Shown: positions 30,771-40,854, counted from the first letter of the stretch. The stretch is DNA of 64,000 nt from Sphingobium sp. CR2-8 (GCF_035818615.1 NZ_JAYKZY010000002.1:2854501-2918500), one strand, 5' to 3'. Numbers and translations: made by a program. The notes: a model not told the origin generated them from the sequence alone.

Positions 30771-32046
30771 CGCTGACCCGCTCGATGTCGGCGCCCACGG
30801 CGGACAGCTTTTCTTCCAGCCGTTCATAGCCGCGATCGAGATGATAGACCCGGTTGACCTGGGTTTCGCCTTCGGCCGCAAGGCCAGCGAGGATCAGGCT
30901 CATCGACGCGCGCAGGTCGGTCGCCATCACCGGCGCGCCGACCAGCTTGTCGACGCCGCGCACGACCGCGGTGCGGCCGTTGACCGCGATGTCCGCGCCC
31001 ATGCGGGCCAGTTCGGGAACATGCATGTAGCGATTTTCGAAGATCGTCTCGGTCAGGACCGATGCGCCATCCGCCTTCGTCAGCATCGCCATGAACTGCG
31101 CCTGCATATCGGTCGGGAAGGCTGGGAAAGGCGCAGTCGACACGGTCAGCGGCTTGAGCTTGCCATCGGATGCGATGCGGATGCCGTCCTTGTGCGGATC
31201 GACCTGCACGCCCGCATCGCGCAGCGCGGCCAGGATGGCGTGCATGTCTTCGGCATTGGCGCCGATCAGGTCGATGTCACCCCCGGTGATGGCGGCGGCG
31301 CAGGCATAGCTGCCCGCTTCGATCCGGTCGGGCATCACGCGATAGGTCGCGCCGTGCAGCCGGTCGCGGCCGTGGATGACCAGCTTGTCGCCGCCTATAC
31401 CCTCTATGTCCGCACCCATGGCGACCAGTAGGTTGCACAGGTCCACGATTTCCGGCTCACGCGCCGCATTTTCGAGGATACAGGTGCCCTTCGCCAGGAC
31501 GGCGGCCATCAGCGCATTTTCGGTCGCGCCGACCGACACGACGGGGAAGGTGTAGATGCCGCCAGGCAGGCCGCCATCGGGCAGGCTGGCGCGGACATAG
31601 CCGGCCGCGATCTCGATGATCGCGCCAAAGGCCTCAAGCGCTTTCAGGTGCAGGTCGATCGGGCGGTTGCCGATCGCGCAGCCGCCCGGCAGCGACACCC
31701 GCGCTTCGCCCGCGCGGGCGAGCAGCGGCCCCAGCACCAGGATCGATGCGCGCATCTTGCGCACGATGTCGTAGGGCGCTTCGGTCGAGGTGACGCGGCC
31801 CGCCCGCATCGTCATGACGCGACCGAAATCCTCCGGCCGCGCGCCCTCTATCATGGTCGATACGCCCAGCTGGTTCAGCAGATGACCGAAACTGTCGACG
31901 TCGGCCAGGCGCGGCAGGTTGCGCAGCGTCACCGGCTCGTCGGTCAGCAGCGCGCAGGGCAGCAGCGTCAGGGCGGCGTTCTTTGCGCCGGAGATGGGAA
32001 GGCGGCCGTTGAGCGCGTTGCCGCCGCGAATGTGAATGCGGTCCAT
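30763..32046 (-). CDS. murA: UDP-N-acetylglucosamine 1-carboxyvinyltransferase
   Basis: MurA adds enolpyruvate from PEP to UDP-GlcNAc, the first committed step of peptidoglycan synthesis, in the cytoplasm. The 427 residues are normal. The active-site loop [15 protein letters not shown] keeps the fosfomycin-target cysteine (Cys123). The N-terminal [11 protein letters not shown] and a C-terminal [17 protein letters not shown] are also typical. The gene is first in a two-gene unit, with the HWE kinase gene overlapping its stop. It diverges from the Crp-type regulator. Confidence 0.97.
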   Translation of the reverse strand: MDRIHIRGGNALNGRLPISGAKNAALTLLPCALLTDEPVTLRNLPRLADVDSFGHLLNQLGVSTMIEGARPEDFGRVMTMRAGRVTSTEAPYDIVRKMRASILVLGPLLARAGEARVSLPGGCAIGNRPIDLHLKALEAFGAIIEIAAGYVRASLPDGGLPGGIYTFPVVSVGATENALMAAVLAKGTCILENAAREPEIVDLCNLLVAMGADIEGIGGDKLVIHGRDRLHGATYRVMPDRIEAGSYACAAAITGGDIDLIGANAEDMHAILAALRDAGVQVDPHKDGIRIASDGKLKPLTVSTAPFPAFPTDMQAQFMAMLTKADGASVLTETIFENRYMHVPELARMGADIAVNGRTAVVRGVDKLVGAPVMATDLRASMSLILAGLAAEGETQVNRVYHLDRGYERLEEKLSAVGADIERVSDG

Positions 32047-32257
32047 TGGGCAGGGTTAATAGCGTGTAATGCGCCCCGCGCAAGGCGGCTCTGGGACCAT
32101 GCGCCATGCCCGACCGGACGTGATGGGCACAGGGTGCAACATTATTGCAAAGCACGCGCCGACCTTGATCGAGTTTAGTGCGGATTCTGAAAATGCAGCC
32201 AAAAGGCGGATAGGGCGTTTTGCCATCGTAACGATATTCGTAAAGAAGGTGTATTTG

Positions 32258-32989
32258 GTGGCGACAAGTTGTTTCGCGGAAAGGCTGGCACAACATGTGC
32301 CCCTGTCCGACGCGGAAAAAAAGGCGTTGGCCCGACTTGAGGAAAATCCGCGCAAGATAAAGCGCGGCGCGATGATCCAGCGGGTCAACGACACGGTGAC
32401 GGAATTATTCGTGCTGCGCGAAGGCCGTGTGATGAGCTTCGTCATCCTGCCCGATGGCAGCCGACAGATATTGCGCGTCTATTTTCCCGGTGATTTCATC
32501 GGGTCGGCCAGCACCATCTACAGCAAGGCGCCCGAATCGCTGGTCGCGCTGTCAGACGCGATCGTCTGCCCGTTCGACAAACATGCGCTGCGCCGGTTGC
32601 TGGAGGAGCATCCCCGCGTCGCCGCGCTGTTGTTTCTGCTCTCCAATGCGGAACGGGTGGCGCTGACCGACCGGCTCGCCGCGCTGGGCCGCACATCGGC
32701 CAAGGCGCGGGTCGCGTCCTTCCTTCTCGACATGTTCGACCGGCTGCGCGTGACCGACGACAGCATCACCGACAGTTTCGACCTGAAGCTGACGCAGGAG
32801 GAGATTGGCGATTCGATCGGCCTGACGTCGGTTCATGTGAACCGGATGATCCGGCAGATGGAGCAGGAAGGGCTGATCAGCCGCTCCAACGGGCGCATCA
32901 TCCTGAACGACATGGCGCGGTTGGAAGAGATCGGCCATTATACCAATCGGCACAAGGACATGGACCTGGACTGGTTGCCGGTCGGCTGA
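32258..32989 (+). CDS. Crp/Fnr-family transcriptional regulator
   Basis: A 243-residue regulator started at the GTG at 32258, with AAGAAGG suitably placed upstream; a longer frame to 32069 runs antisense to the murA start region. The cyclic-nucleotide-like beta-roll covers about residues 15-125 (DGSRQILRVYFPGDFIGSAS), then a dimer helix, then a Crp-type helix-turn-helix at about 175-225 (EEIGDSIGLTSVHVNRMIRQ). There is no FNR-style N-terminal cysteine cluster. Ligand and targets are unknown. Confidence 0.9.
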   Translation: MATSCFAERLAQHVPLSDAEKKALARLEENPRKIKRGAMIQRVNDTVTELFVLREGRVMSFVILPDGSRQILRVYFPGDFIGSASTIYSKAPESLVALSDAIVCPFDKHALRRLLEEHPRVAALLFLLSNAERVALTDRLAALGRTSAKARVASFLLDMFDRLRVTDDSITDSFDLKLTQEEIGDSIGLTSVHVNRMIRQMEQEGLISRSNGRIILNDMARLEEIGHYTNRHKDMDLDWLPVG

Positions 32990-33071
32990 CGCTGGGGACT
33001 GGTTGACGACCAGAAACGCAGGCGACACGCCCTTGGGCGCAGCAGGCGCGCCGCCATGCCGCCAAGGATCG

Positions 33072-33638
33072 TCACGCCAGCAGCTCGACATCCCAATAGA
33101 GCCAGTCATGCCAGCTTTCGTGCAGATAGCCCGGCGGAAAGGCGCGGCCATGTTCCTGCAAATGCCAGCTGGTGGGGCGGATCGGCTGGACATACAGGCT
33201 CATGCCCGCTTCCTTGGGCGTCCGGCCGCCCTTTTTGAGGTTGCAGGGCGAACAGGCGGTCGCGACATTTTCCCAGGTGGTGCGCCCGCCCGCGCGGCGC
33301 GGCACGACATGGTCGAAGGTCAGGTCGTTCGTCGTCCCGCAATATTGGCAGGAAAATTTGTCGCGCAGGAACAGGTTGAAACGGGTGAAGGCGGGATGTT
33401 CGGACGGGCGAACATATTGTTTGAGCGCGATGACCGACGGAATGCGCATGTCCACGCTGGGGCTGTGCACATGCCGCTCATAGCTGGCGATGATGTCCAC
33501 CCGGTCCAGAAACACCGCCTTGATCGCAGTCTGCCAGGGCCACAGACTGAGCGGATAATAGCTGAGCGGGGTATAATCCGCATTCAGAACGAGCGCCGGG
33601 CAGTTTTCCGGGTGCCGTATGAGGTCGGGATGGTACAT
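33072..33638 (-). CDS. HNH endonuclease family protein
   Basis: A 188-residue protein with an HNH nuclease core flanked by zinc-binding cysteines: CQYCGTTNDLTFDHVVPR followed by TTWENVATACSPCNLKKGG. The N-terminal half (ALVLNADYTPLSYYPLSLWP) is the conserved extension found in a widespread stand-alone bacterial HNH family. Start chosen at 33638 (MYHPDLIRHPENC), where the family similarity begins; upstream codons are Cys/Ala-rich and unlikely. There is no restriction or phage gene nearby. The cellular role of this family is not established. Confidence 0.9.
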   Translation of the reverse strand: MYHPDLIRHPENCPALVLNADYTPLSYYPLSLWPWQTAIKAVFLDRVDIIASYERHVHSPSVDMRIPSVIALKQYVRPSEHPAFTRFNLFLRDKFSCQYCGTTNDLTFDHVVPRRAGGRTTWENVATACSPCNLKKGGRTPKEAGMSLYVQPIRPTSWHLQEHGRAFPPGYLHESWHDWLYWDVELLA

Positions 33639-33732
33639 AGAAACCTTCTTCCCCCTTGCCGCCGCCGCTGATCCTCCAGCAAGGTGACAGCAGCATGACA
33701 GCATTAACGAATATCTCCCGTCAAGAGCCTGT

Positions 33733-34638
33733 ATGACTCATCTTGCCAAACCACAGCATATGGTGACCCGCTTCGCCCCCAGCCCCACCGGGTTGCTGCA
33801 TGTCGGTCATGGCTGGTCGGCGTTGATGGGACATGACATGGCGCGCGCGGCCGGCGGCGCGTTCCGGCTGCGGATCGAGGATATAGACGGCACGCGGAGT
33901 CGCGCAGAGCATGTCGCGGGCATACTGGCCGATCTGGCCTGGCTGGGCGTCGCATGGGATGGCGAGGTCGTCTTCCAGTCGCAGCGGCTGGACCGATATG
34001 ATGCGGCGCTTGAACGGCTGCGGGGACAAGGGCTGCTCTATCCCTGTTTCTGCACCCGCGCCGATATCCAGGCCAGCCTGACCGCGCCGCACGGGCCGGA
34101 AGGGCCGGTCTATCCAGGCACCTGCCGGGGCCTGAGCGACGCAGAGCGTACACGCCGGATCGCCGCGGGCGAAGCGCATGCCTGGCGGATCGATATGGCC
34201 CAAGCTGTAGCGCGGATGGGGGTGCCGGCTTGGCGCGCGCTCCCGTTCCAGGCGCCGGATGGCATGGAAACCACCTTGCAAATCGCCACCCCCCTCGCCC
34301 ATGGCGATGTCGTGCTCGCGCGCAAGGATGCGCCCGCCAGCTATCATCTGTCCTGCACGCTGGACGATGCGGCGATGGGCGTGAGCCATGTGCTGCGGGG
34401 CAGCGACCTGCGCGGGGCGACCGATGTCCACCGGCTGATACAGGCGCTGCTGGATCTGCCCAGCCCGACCTACGTCCATCACCCGCTGCTGATCGGGGCG
34501 GACGGCAGACGTCTTGCCAAGCGCGACGGGTCGATCGCGCTGGCCGATCTGCGGGCGCAGGGCATGGACCCGGCGATGCTGGCCGCCGACCTGCGGGCGG
34601 GACGCTTTCCATTTGGCATCACGGCTGCAAACGCCTAG
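33733..34638 (+). CDS. gluQ: Glutamyl-Q tRNA(Asp) synthetase
   Basis: A truncated GluRS paralogue of 301 residues that attaches glutamate to queuosine in tRNA-Asp. It has the catalytic core only and no anticodon-binding domain. The HIGH-type motif is in RFAPSPTGLLHVGHG, the zinc site in YPCFCTRADI and YPGTCRGLS, and the KMSKS-like loop is RRLAKRDGS. An alternative ATG lies at 33760. It is followed after nine bases by the HIG1 gene. Confidence 0.92.
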   Translation: MTHLAKPQHMVTRFAPSPTGLLHVGHGWSALMGHDMARAAGGAFRLRIEDIDGTRSRAEHVAGILADLAWLGVAWDGEVVFQSQRLDRYDAALERLRGQGLLYPCFCTRADIQASLTAPHGPEGPVYPGTCRGLSDAERTRRIAAGEAHAWRIDMAQAVARMGVPAWRALPFQAPDGMETTLQIATPLAHGDVVLARKDAPASYHLSCTLDDAAMGVSHVLRGSDLRGATDVHRLIQALLDLPSPTYVHHPLLIGADGRRLAKRDGSIALADLRAQGMDPAMLAADLRAGRFPFGITAANA

Positions 34639-34647
34639 ACTAAGCCC

Positions 34648-34878
34648 ATGAACACCATCCTCGTCATCGCCCTGATCCTTGCCATGGCTGCGACGCTGTT
34701 CGCGCTGATCCGGGGCATCGTCGCCTTCCTCCAGACCACCAAGGAAGAGCTGAACCTGCCCGAAGGCGCGGTGCGGCCGTCGAGCGTCAAGCAGAACAAG
34801 ATGATGCTGAACCGCGTGCTGTTCCAGGCGGCGGCGGTCATCATCGTGGCGATATTGCTGCTGTCCAAGGGGCACTGA
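34648..34878 (+). CDS. HIG1-domain twin-transmembrane protein
   Basis: A 76-residue protein with two hydrophobic helices (about 4-27 and 54-73) joined by a polar loop containing KQNKMMLNRVLFQA. This layout matches the bacterial hypoxia-induced (HIG1) family. In several alphaproteobacteria such a gene directly precedes the PduO-type adenosyltransferase, as it does here. Function is unknown in bacteria; the mitochondrial relatives associate with cytochrome oxidase. Confidence 0.8.
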   Translation: MNTILVIALILAMAATLFALIRGIVAFLQTTKEELNLPEGAVRPSSVKQNKMMLNRVLFQAAAVIIVAILLLSKGH

Positions 34879-34946
34879 GCGGTTCGGCGTCGGCTGGAAC
34901 GGCTGACGGCTTTCCAAACGCAAAAACAGAGTCGGGCAGACAGCCG

Positions 34947-35516
34947 ATGGTCAAGCTGAACAAGATCTACACGCGCACCGGCGACAATGGGACGACAGGC
35001 CTGGCCGACGGATCGCGCCTGCCCAAATATGCGCCACGCATGCAGGCCGTGGGCGATGTCGATGAAGCGAACAGCGCCATCGGCCTGGCGATCGTCGCAA
35101 TGGCTGACTGCCCGGAAGCCGCCTGGCTGACCGTCATCCAGAACGACCTGTTCGATCTGGGTGCAGACCTGGCGACGCCCATTCCGGAGGGAGAGGACGT
35201 GCCCTGGGCGCTGCGCATCGTGGCAAGCCAGGTGGCGCGACTGGAGCAGCAGATCGATGCGATGAACGCCGATCTTGCCCCACTCGACAGTTTCATCCTG
35301 CCCGGCGGATCGCCCGCCGCCGCCGCTGTCCATCTCGCCCGCGCGATCACGCGCCGGGCCGAGCGCAGCGCGACCGCTGCCGCTGCGGAGGTTGCGCTCA
35401 ATCCCCAGGCGCTCGTCTATCTCAACCGGCTTTCGGACCTGTTGTTCGTATTGGCGCGCCGGTTGAACGGCAATGGCGCGGCCGACGTGAAATGGGTGCC
35501 CGGCGCGTCGCGCTGA
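34947..35516 (+). CDS. Cob(I)alamin adenosyltransferase, PduO type
   Basis: A 189-residue enzyme that transfers the adenosyl group of ATP to cob(I)alamin, giving adenosylcobalamin. The ATP-binding N-terminus KIYTRTGDNGTTGLADG, the middle LPGGSPAAAAVHLARAITRRAER segment (quoted in part: AVHLARAITRRAER) and the C-terminal YLNRLSDLLFVLARRLN are diagnostic. It lies 68 bases after the HIG1 gene. No cobalamin riboswitch is apparent upstream. Confidence 0.94.
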   Translation: MVKLNKIYTRTGDNGTTGLADGSRLPKYAPRMQAVGDVDEANSAIGLAIVAMADCPEAAWLTVIQNDLFDLGADLATPIPEGEDVPWALRIVASQVARLEQQIDAMNADLAPLDSFILPGGSPAAAAVHLARAITRRAERSATAAAAEVALNPQALVYLNRLSDLLFVLARRLNGNGAADVKWVPGASR

Positions 35517-35666
35517 GACGGGACGACGCGGGTAAACCAAGGACGCACGGCCTGACTCTCCTGCAGCACGGCCTGTCTTACGCCCGATCGTTAACCCTGT
35601 TTCTTCACACTGCATTGAGAACCGGGCTGAGAAGGCATTGCGTCCATAAAAGAGACGGGGATCGCC

Positions 35667-36521
35667 ATGCATTTCTACCTCGCCACATCCTTCATTTTTC
35701 CACGGTCGCTGCGCCTGCGGCTCTTTACCCTCTGTTTCGTCGCGACCCATCTGCCGTTGCTGGGCTATCTGGCCTTGGGCCTGACGACCGGGCGTATCCA
35801 ACTGGCTGAATTCCTATTGCTGACGGTGGCCACGGTGATCGGCACCGGCATCGCCCTGCTGGGCATCGGCGCGCTGCTGAACCCAATCCATGCGCTGGCG
35901 CAGACGCTGCACAATGGCGAGGGCGGCGCCGTCGCGCTGCCCGAAGTGGGGGATGTCATCAATACCCTCTACGCCGGGGTGCAACGCGTCGCGAGCGTGA
36001 CCCGCGAGCGGCTGGACGACCTGCATCAGATCGCCCACGAAGACCCGCTGACCGGCATCGCCAACCGGCGCGGCTTTCTGGCCCATATGGCCGCGCTGCC
36101 CCAGGACCGGCGCAAGGGCTGCGTCGCGATCATCGACATCGATTATTTCAAGCGGGTCAACGACCTGTCGGGTCATGAGGAAGGCGACCGGGTGCTGGCG
36201 TCCTTCGCCACCCGCCTGTCCGCGCTGGTGCGGCGCGTCGACATGGTTGCCCGCTGGGGCGGTGAGGAATTCGCCATCTTCTTCCAGGACTGCATAGAGG
36301 ATGAGGCCAGCTGGTCGCTCGCGCGGATCGCCAGCCGGATGCGCAGCGATCCGATCGGTCAGGTGCATGACCGGCCGATCAGCTTTTCCGCCGGCGTTTG
36401 CCGCTGGGCCGGCGGCGACCTGGAGGATGCGTTGCGCCGCGCCGACGACGCGCTGTACGAGGCCAAGCAATCGGGTCGCGACCGCGTCTGCCGCGCCGCG
36501 CCGATCCTGCAGGAAGTATGA
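35667..36521 (+). CDS. Membrane diguanylate cyclase (GGDEF)
   Basis: A 284-residue protein. Two hydrophobic segments (about 15-40 and 48-72) form an N-terminal membrane anchor, followed by a short linker and a GGDEF domain (about 125-275). The active-site motif is intact (RWGGEEFAIFF), preceded by AHEDPLTGIANRRGF and DIDYFKRVNDLSGHEEGD, so synthesis of cyclic di-GMP is expected. No RxxD inhibitory site is evident just ahead of the motif. There is no recognisable sensory domain; the signal is probably sensed by the membrane part or a partner. Confidence 0.92.
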   Translation: MHFYLATSFIFPRSLRLRLFTLCFVATHLPLLGYLALGLTTGRIQLAEFLLLTVATVIGTGIALLGIGALLNPIHALAQTLHNGEGGAVALPEVGDVINTLYAGVQRVASVTRERLDDLHQIAHEDPLTGIANRRGFLAHMAALPQDRRKGCVAIIDIDYFKRVNDLSGHEEGDRVLASFATRLSALVRRVDMVARWGGEEFAIFFQDCIEDEASWSLARIASRMRSDPIGQVHDRPISFSAGVCRWAGGDLEDALRRADDALYEAKQSGRDRVCRAAPILQEV

Positions 36522-36605
36522 CCTTTCGGGTAGGGCTGGAACCGCCCGCCCGTTTATGCGCTTTTCCCTTCAGAGAGCGGATCGACCGTATCGGAAGGGA
36601 CAGGC

Positions 36606-37874
36606 ATGGCCAAAAGCTGGACGGATGCCCGTCAGGACGATCTGGAAGACCGCTACAGGACCGTGCGCGGGCTGACCGATGCGCTGGCCGCGCCCCTGTC
36701 GGACGCGGACGCGACGGTCCAGTCTATGGCCGATGCGTCCCCTGCGAAATGGCATTTGGCCCATACGAGCTGGTTTTTCGAGACTTTCGTTCTGCGCGAT
36801 CACGTTCAGGGATATCGGCCGTTCGATCCGCGCTACGCCTTCCTGTTCAACAGCTATTATGAGGCGGAGGGCGCGCGCCATGCCCGGCCGCTGCGGGGCA
36901 TGCTCACCCGGCCCTCGCTCGATGACATCCGGGCCTACCGCGCGCATGTCGATGCTGCGCTGACTGCCGCACTGGGCATGCTGCCGCAGGCGGCGCGCGC
37001 ACTGGTGACGCTGGGGCTGCATCATGAGCAGCAGCATCAGGAATTGCTGCTGACCGACCTGCTCCACCTATTCTCGCTCAATCCGCTGGAGCCTGCGCTG
37101 TTCGGGGCGCCCAGCGCTGCTCCGGTGGCCCTGCCCGGCCCGCTCCACTGGATCGAGGGGCGCGAAGGATTGGTGGAGATCGGCGAGGATGGGCGGAATG
37201 CCTTCGCCTTCGATTGCGAAGGGCCACGGCACAAGGTCGTGCTGCGTCCTCATGCTCTGGCGCATCGACCGGTGACGAATGGCGAATGGATCGCCTTTAT
37301 CGAGGATGGTGGCTACCGTAACGCCGCGCATTGGCTGTCGGACGGATGGGCCTGGGTGCAGGGCGAAGGGATCGACGCCCCAGCTTATTGGAAACAGGGC
37401 GAGCAGGGCTGGACCCGCTTCGGCCTGGACGGGCGCCAGCCAGTCAACCCGGCTGCGCCCGTCACGCATATCAGCCTGTATGAAGCCGACGCCTATGCGA
37501 GTTGGGCCAACGCGCGCCTGCCGACCGAGGCCGAATGGGAAAGCGCGGCGCAGAATCTCCCGGCGGGCACCGGCAATCTGCTCGACGATGCGGCCTGCCC
37601 GCGTCCGCGCCCGGCCGATGCGGTATCCACGCTGACGCAGATGTTCGGCGACGTGTGGGAATGGACCGGCAGCGCCTATCGCCCTCACCCCGGTTTTCGC
37701 GCCGCACCGGGCGCGGTTGGAGAATATAATGGCAAGTTCATGTCGGGGCAGTTCGTGCTGAAGGGCGCAAGCTGCGCCACCCCGCGCGGCCATACGCGCG
37801 CGAGCTACCGCAATTTCTTCTATCCCCATCAACGCTGGCAGTTCACCGGGCTGCGGCTGGCAAAGGATTTGTGA
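36606..37874 (+). CDS. egtB: EgtB, hercynine oxygenase / sulfoxide synthase
   Basis: A 422-residue non-haem iron enzyme that joins a thiol donor to hercynine during ergothioneine synthesis. The N-terminal DinB-like part has KWHLAHTSWFFETF and the metal site LHHEQQHQELLL. The C-terminal formylglycine-generating-enzyme-like domain contains RLPTEAEWESAAQ, MFGDVWEWTGSAY and FVLKGASCATPRGH. The next gene, egtD, starts inside the final codons (GTGA overlap), so both are translated together. No egtA, egtC or egtE is present, consistent with the shortened pathways seen in many proteobacteria. Confidence 0.94.
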   Translation: MAKSWTDARQDDLEDRYRTVRGLTDALAAPLSDADATVQSMADASPAKWHLAHTSWFFETFVLRDHVQGYRPFDPRYAFLFNSYYEAEGARHARPLRGMLTRPSLDDIRAYRAHVDAALTAALGMLPQAARALVTLGLHHEQQHQELLLTDLLHLFSLNPLEPALFGAPSAAPVALPGPLHWIEGREGLVEIGEDGRNAFAFDCEGPRHKVVLRPHALAHRPVTNGEWIAFIEDGGYRNAAHWLSDGWAWVQGEGIDAPAYWKQGEQGWTRFGLDGRQPVNPAAPVTHISLYEADAYASWANARLPTEAEWESAAQNLPAGTGNLLDDAACPRPRPADAVSTLTQMFGDVWEWTGSAYRPHPGFRAAPGAVGEYNGKFMSGQFVLKGASCATPRGHTRASYRNFFYPHQRWQFTGLRLAKDL

Positions 37875-38839
37875 GCGCCATGTTGCTGACCGACACCCCC
37901 CCTGCCCCGACTCGCACGATCGATCCGGCCTTTCATCACGATATCGTTGCGGGCCTTTCGCGCAGTCCCAAGGCGACGCCGCCCATCTGGTTCTACGACC
38001 GGCGCGGTTCCGAATTGTTCGAGGCGATCACGGACCTGCCCGAATATTATCCCACGCGTACCGAGACGGCGTTGCTGGCGACCCATGGTGCGGATTTTGC
38101 GGCGGCGGTCGGCGAAGGTCGCGCGGTGGTGGAGTTCGGCGCGGGGAGCTCGCGCAAGACGCCGCACCTGCTCCGCGCGATCGCGCCTGCCGCCTATGTA
38201 CCGATCGACATCAGCGGGGACTTTCTCCACGCCAGCAGCGCGGCGCTGGCCGACGCCTTTCCGGGCCTGCCGGTGCTGCCGGTCGTCGGCGACTTCAACC
38301 GACCGCTGGCCCTGCCCAGCGCGATCGAAGGGTTGCCACGCCTGGGATTTTTCCCCGGCTCCACCATCGGCAACATGGAGCCGGACGCGGCGGTCGACCT
38401 GCTGCGCGCCATGCGCCGTCTGCTGGGCGATGACGCCAAGCTGCTGATCGGCATGGACCGGATCAAGGATCGCGACCGATTGATCGCCGCCTATGACGAT
38501 GCGCAGGGCGTGACCGCCGCCTTCAACCTCAATCTGGTCGAGCGGATCAACCGCGAGCTGGAGGGCGATATGCCGATCGACGGCCTTGCCCACCGCGCCA
38601 TCTGGAACGACGACAAGGCCCGGATCGAAATGCATCTGGAGGCGCAAAGACCGTTGCATTTCCACATTGCCGGCCACCATTTCCACATGGATGCGGGCGA
38701 AACGATCCATACGGAGAGCAGTCATAAATATGGCGCGCGCGACCAGCGATTGCTACTACGCGCAGGCGGTTGGGAGCCAGTCGAGGAATGGACCGACGAT
38801 GACGGCCTGTTCGCGCTGGTGTTGGCGGAAGCGGGTTGA
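37871..38839 (+). CDS. egtD: EgtD, L-histidine N-alpha-methyltransferase
   Basis: A 322-residue SAM-dependent enzyme that trimethylates histidine to hercynine, the substrate of EgtB. The SAM-binding loop is VVEFGAGSSRKTPHLL. PTRTETALL, GFFPGSTIGNMEPDAA, LLIGMDRIKD and the late HTESSHKYGARD all match the family. The start is the GTG at 37871 overlapping the egtB stop; an ATG at 37880 is possible. Confidence 0.95.
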   Translation: MSAMLLTDTPPAPTRTIDPAFHHDIVAGLSRSPKATPPIWFYDRRGSELFEAITDLPEYYPTRTETALLATHGADFAAAVGEGRAVVEFGAGSSRKTPHLLRAIAPAAYVPIDISGDFLHASSAALADAFPGLPVLPVVGDFNRPLALPSAIEGLPRLGFFPGSTIGNMEPDAAVDLLRAMRRLLGDDAKLLIGMDRIKDRDRLIAAYDDAQGVTAAFNLNLVERINRELEGDMPIDGLAHRAIWNDDKARIEMHLEAQRPLHFHIAGHHFHMDAGETIHTESSHKYGARDQRLLLRAGGWEPVEEWTDDDGLFALVLAEAG

Positions 38840-38908
38840 GCCGAGAACTGTCTACGGCCCGGCATCAGCAGTAGAGATACACGCACACACCGGCATCCCG
38901 CGACCAGT

Positions 38909-39619
38909 CTACTCCGCCACGAGCAGCAGCAAGTCGCGCAGGTCGGTGAGGCTGGGCAATATCTGCGCGCAAGCGAGCGCCAACTCTTCGGTGGGCGGCA
39001 ACAGGTCCGGAACCATGACCGTCGCGATGCCCGCCGCCGTGGCGGAGCGGACGCCCGCGTAACTGTCCTCCACCGCAACGCAATGGGCCGGATCGACGCC
39101 CAGCAGGCGGGCGGCGAGCAGATAGGGTTCGGGGTGCGGTTTGGGTCGGTCGACGTCGCTGCGTGTCACCACCACATCGAAATAGGGGAGCAGCCCGCTC
39201 TTCTCCAGCCGCGCCTGCGCATAGGGCGCGGCGGTCGAGGTGGCGAGCGCCATCGGGATGCCCGCCTGCGCCAGATGATCCAGGATCAGCCGCGCGCCGG
39301 GGCGGAGCGGGATGCCCGCATCCACCGCTGCTTCGAACAGGGCGTCGCTGTCGGCATAGAAACGGTCGAGCGGGAAGTCCGGCCCCAGATGCGCCGCCAG
39401 CATCCGCTCATTTTCATCGCGATGGATGCCGACCATCGACAGCAGCAGCTCGTCCGACATCGGCCAGCCGATCGCCTGCCCCGTTTGCGCAAAGGCCTGC
39501 CGATGCGCCGCCTCGGTATCGATCAGCGTCCCGTCCATGTCGAAGATCACCGCGCGGATCGGGTCCGGCAGATGGGAGGCGGCGAGCGACGGGGCGGGTT
39601 GGCGAAGCGGATGGGTCAT
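38909..39619 (-). CDS. HAD-superfamily phosphatase (beta-phosphoglucomutase-like)
   Basis: A 236-residue HAD subfamily IA protein. Motif I is AVIFDMDGTLIDTEAAH, motif II LATSTAAP, motif III KPHPEPYLLAARLLG, and motif IV VEDSYAGVRSA. The helical cap between motifs I and II has the size seen in phosphoglucomutase/phosphatase relatives. Start chosen at 39619 (MTHPLRQ). Proteins of this group hydrolyse small sugar phosphates; the exact substrate is unknown. The gene is convergent with egtD. Confidence 0.9.
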   Translation of the reverse strand: MTHPLRQPAPSLAASHLPDPIRAVIFDMDGTLIDTEAAHRQAFAQTGQAIGWPMSDELLLSMVGIHRDENERMLAAHLGPDFPLDRFYADSDALFEAAVDAGIPLRPGARLILDHLAQAGIPMALATSTAAPYAQARLEKSGLLPYFDVVVTRSDVDRPKPHPEPYLLAARLLGVDPAHCVAVEDSYAGVRSATAAGIATVMVPDLLPPTEELALACAQILPSLTDLRDLLLLVAE

Positions 39620-39786
39620 GGCGTAGATATGGCCGCCTTTCGTTCCAATTCCATTGCAAAGCGTGCCATGCTGATTGCATGCGGCAGAACCGCGCGATCC
39701 CTTCGCGAGCCTGTCGAGAAGCGGGCAGAATTGCGCGCGCGGCTTTTCGATGCCGCGCGCACTTAACGGCCCTTGCCTGCCGCTGC

Positions 39787-40854
39787 CTACTCGGTCACCT
39801 GCGCCGACCAGGTTCTGATCCAGTGCCACGCGCCACGGCATTCGCCCATGCTGGTGGCTTCGATCAGGCGAAAGCGGGTGCCGTCCCAGACATAGGCTTC
39901 GCTGCCGCCGCAATCGCCCAGCCCACGCCCCTTGGCGAAGCTGTCGAGCCGCAGCTTGTCCGCCGTCCAGCCGGCATTGACCAGCATGGGACGCGCCTCT
40001 TCCTCGCTCCAGCCCGGCTTCAGGTCGAAGCTGGCCAGACGGAAGACACGCCGACCCGCAACGCCGGTGGCGATCACCGGAACGGCCGTGCTGTTATAGG
40101 CGCCGCTGCCGCAGGGCACGAGGATCAACGTCTCCGTCTTCGAAAGGCGATATTGTTCGGGCGACTGGCCGCGCCGCATCTCATCGGTGCAGCGCGTGAA
40201 CTTGGCGAGCGCTGTCAGTTCCTCCCGCCACAGACCGGCCGGGGCTGGCCCGACCGGCAGCGGCGCGCGGCGAACGGTGGGAGCGGCAGGCGCGGCGCGC
40301 ACGGCGATCGGCCCCATTGCGCCGGTCGCGACCAGCGCGGTGCTGGTCCCGGCCCGGCCCTGGCGCGCATCCATATAGCGCAGCGCCGCGCCCGATCCGG
40401 CCAGCGAGGGCTTGCCCAGCAGGCGGTTGCCCGACCGTATTTCCAGTACCCCGCCCCGCGCCATGGCGATGGCCAGCGCCGACGCCTGCGGTCCACGCAC
40501 CGTGGCGTCGCCATCGCGGCTCATGGCGCTGGCGATGCGGCGACCATCGACGTGGAAGCTGAACTCGCCGCCGCCCTTGCCGTCCCGACTGACCCACACT
40601 TCCGCGGCGGTATCCGGCCCCGCGTCCCGCACGATCCCCACCATGACCGGACCGTCCGGCCAGTCGCTGCCCTCCGGCAGCAGGGATACCGCTTCGCATC
40701 GGTTGCGATTGTCGCAGCCGATCGTCCAGTCCCTGTAGGTTTCCAGCACACCGGGTTTTGGCGTCAGCGCTTTGGGCGCAGGTGCCTGCGTCGCACCGGC
40801 ACCCGACCAGCCAAGGGCCGCCAGCGCGACCAGGAAATAATGTTTTGCCCCCAT
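39787..40854 (-). CDS. DUF1176 secreted protein
   Basis: A 355-residue exported protein: a signal peptide (about 1-22), then a long soluble region with six or more cysteines, including WTIGCDNRNRCEA, ILVPCGSGAYN and GDCGGSEAYVWDGTRFRL. This arrangement corresponds to the DUF1176 family. The middle part (about 90-190) is Ala/Gly-rich and forms a linker between the two cysteine-containing parts. Function is unknown. Confidence 0.85.
   Translation of the reverse strand: MGAKHYFLVALAALGWSGAGATQAPAPKALTPKPGVLETYRDWTIGCDNRNRCEAVSLLPEGSDWPDGPVMVGIVRDAGPDTAAEVWVSRDGKGGGEFSFHVDGRRIASAMSRDGDATVRGPQASALAIAMARGGVLEIRSGNRLLGKPSLAGSGAALRYMDARQGRAGTSTALVATGAMGPIAVRAAPAAPTVRRAPLPVGPAPAGLWREELTALAKFTRCTDEMRRGQSPEQYRLSKTETLILVPCGSGAYNSTAVPVIATGVAGRRVFRLASFDLKPGWSEEEARPMLVNAGWTADKLRLDSFAKGRGLGDCGGSEAYVWDGTRFRLIEATSMGECRGAWHWIRTWSAQVTE

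Noticed and set aside
39735..39760. Terminator between the HAD and DUF1176 genes
   Set aside because: The nine-base GC hairpin has no T-run on either strand and the surrounding sequence is simple GCGC repeats, so it may be chance.
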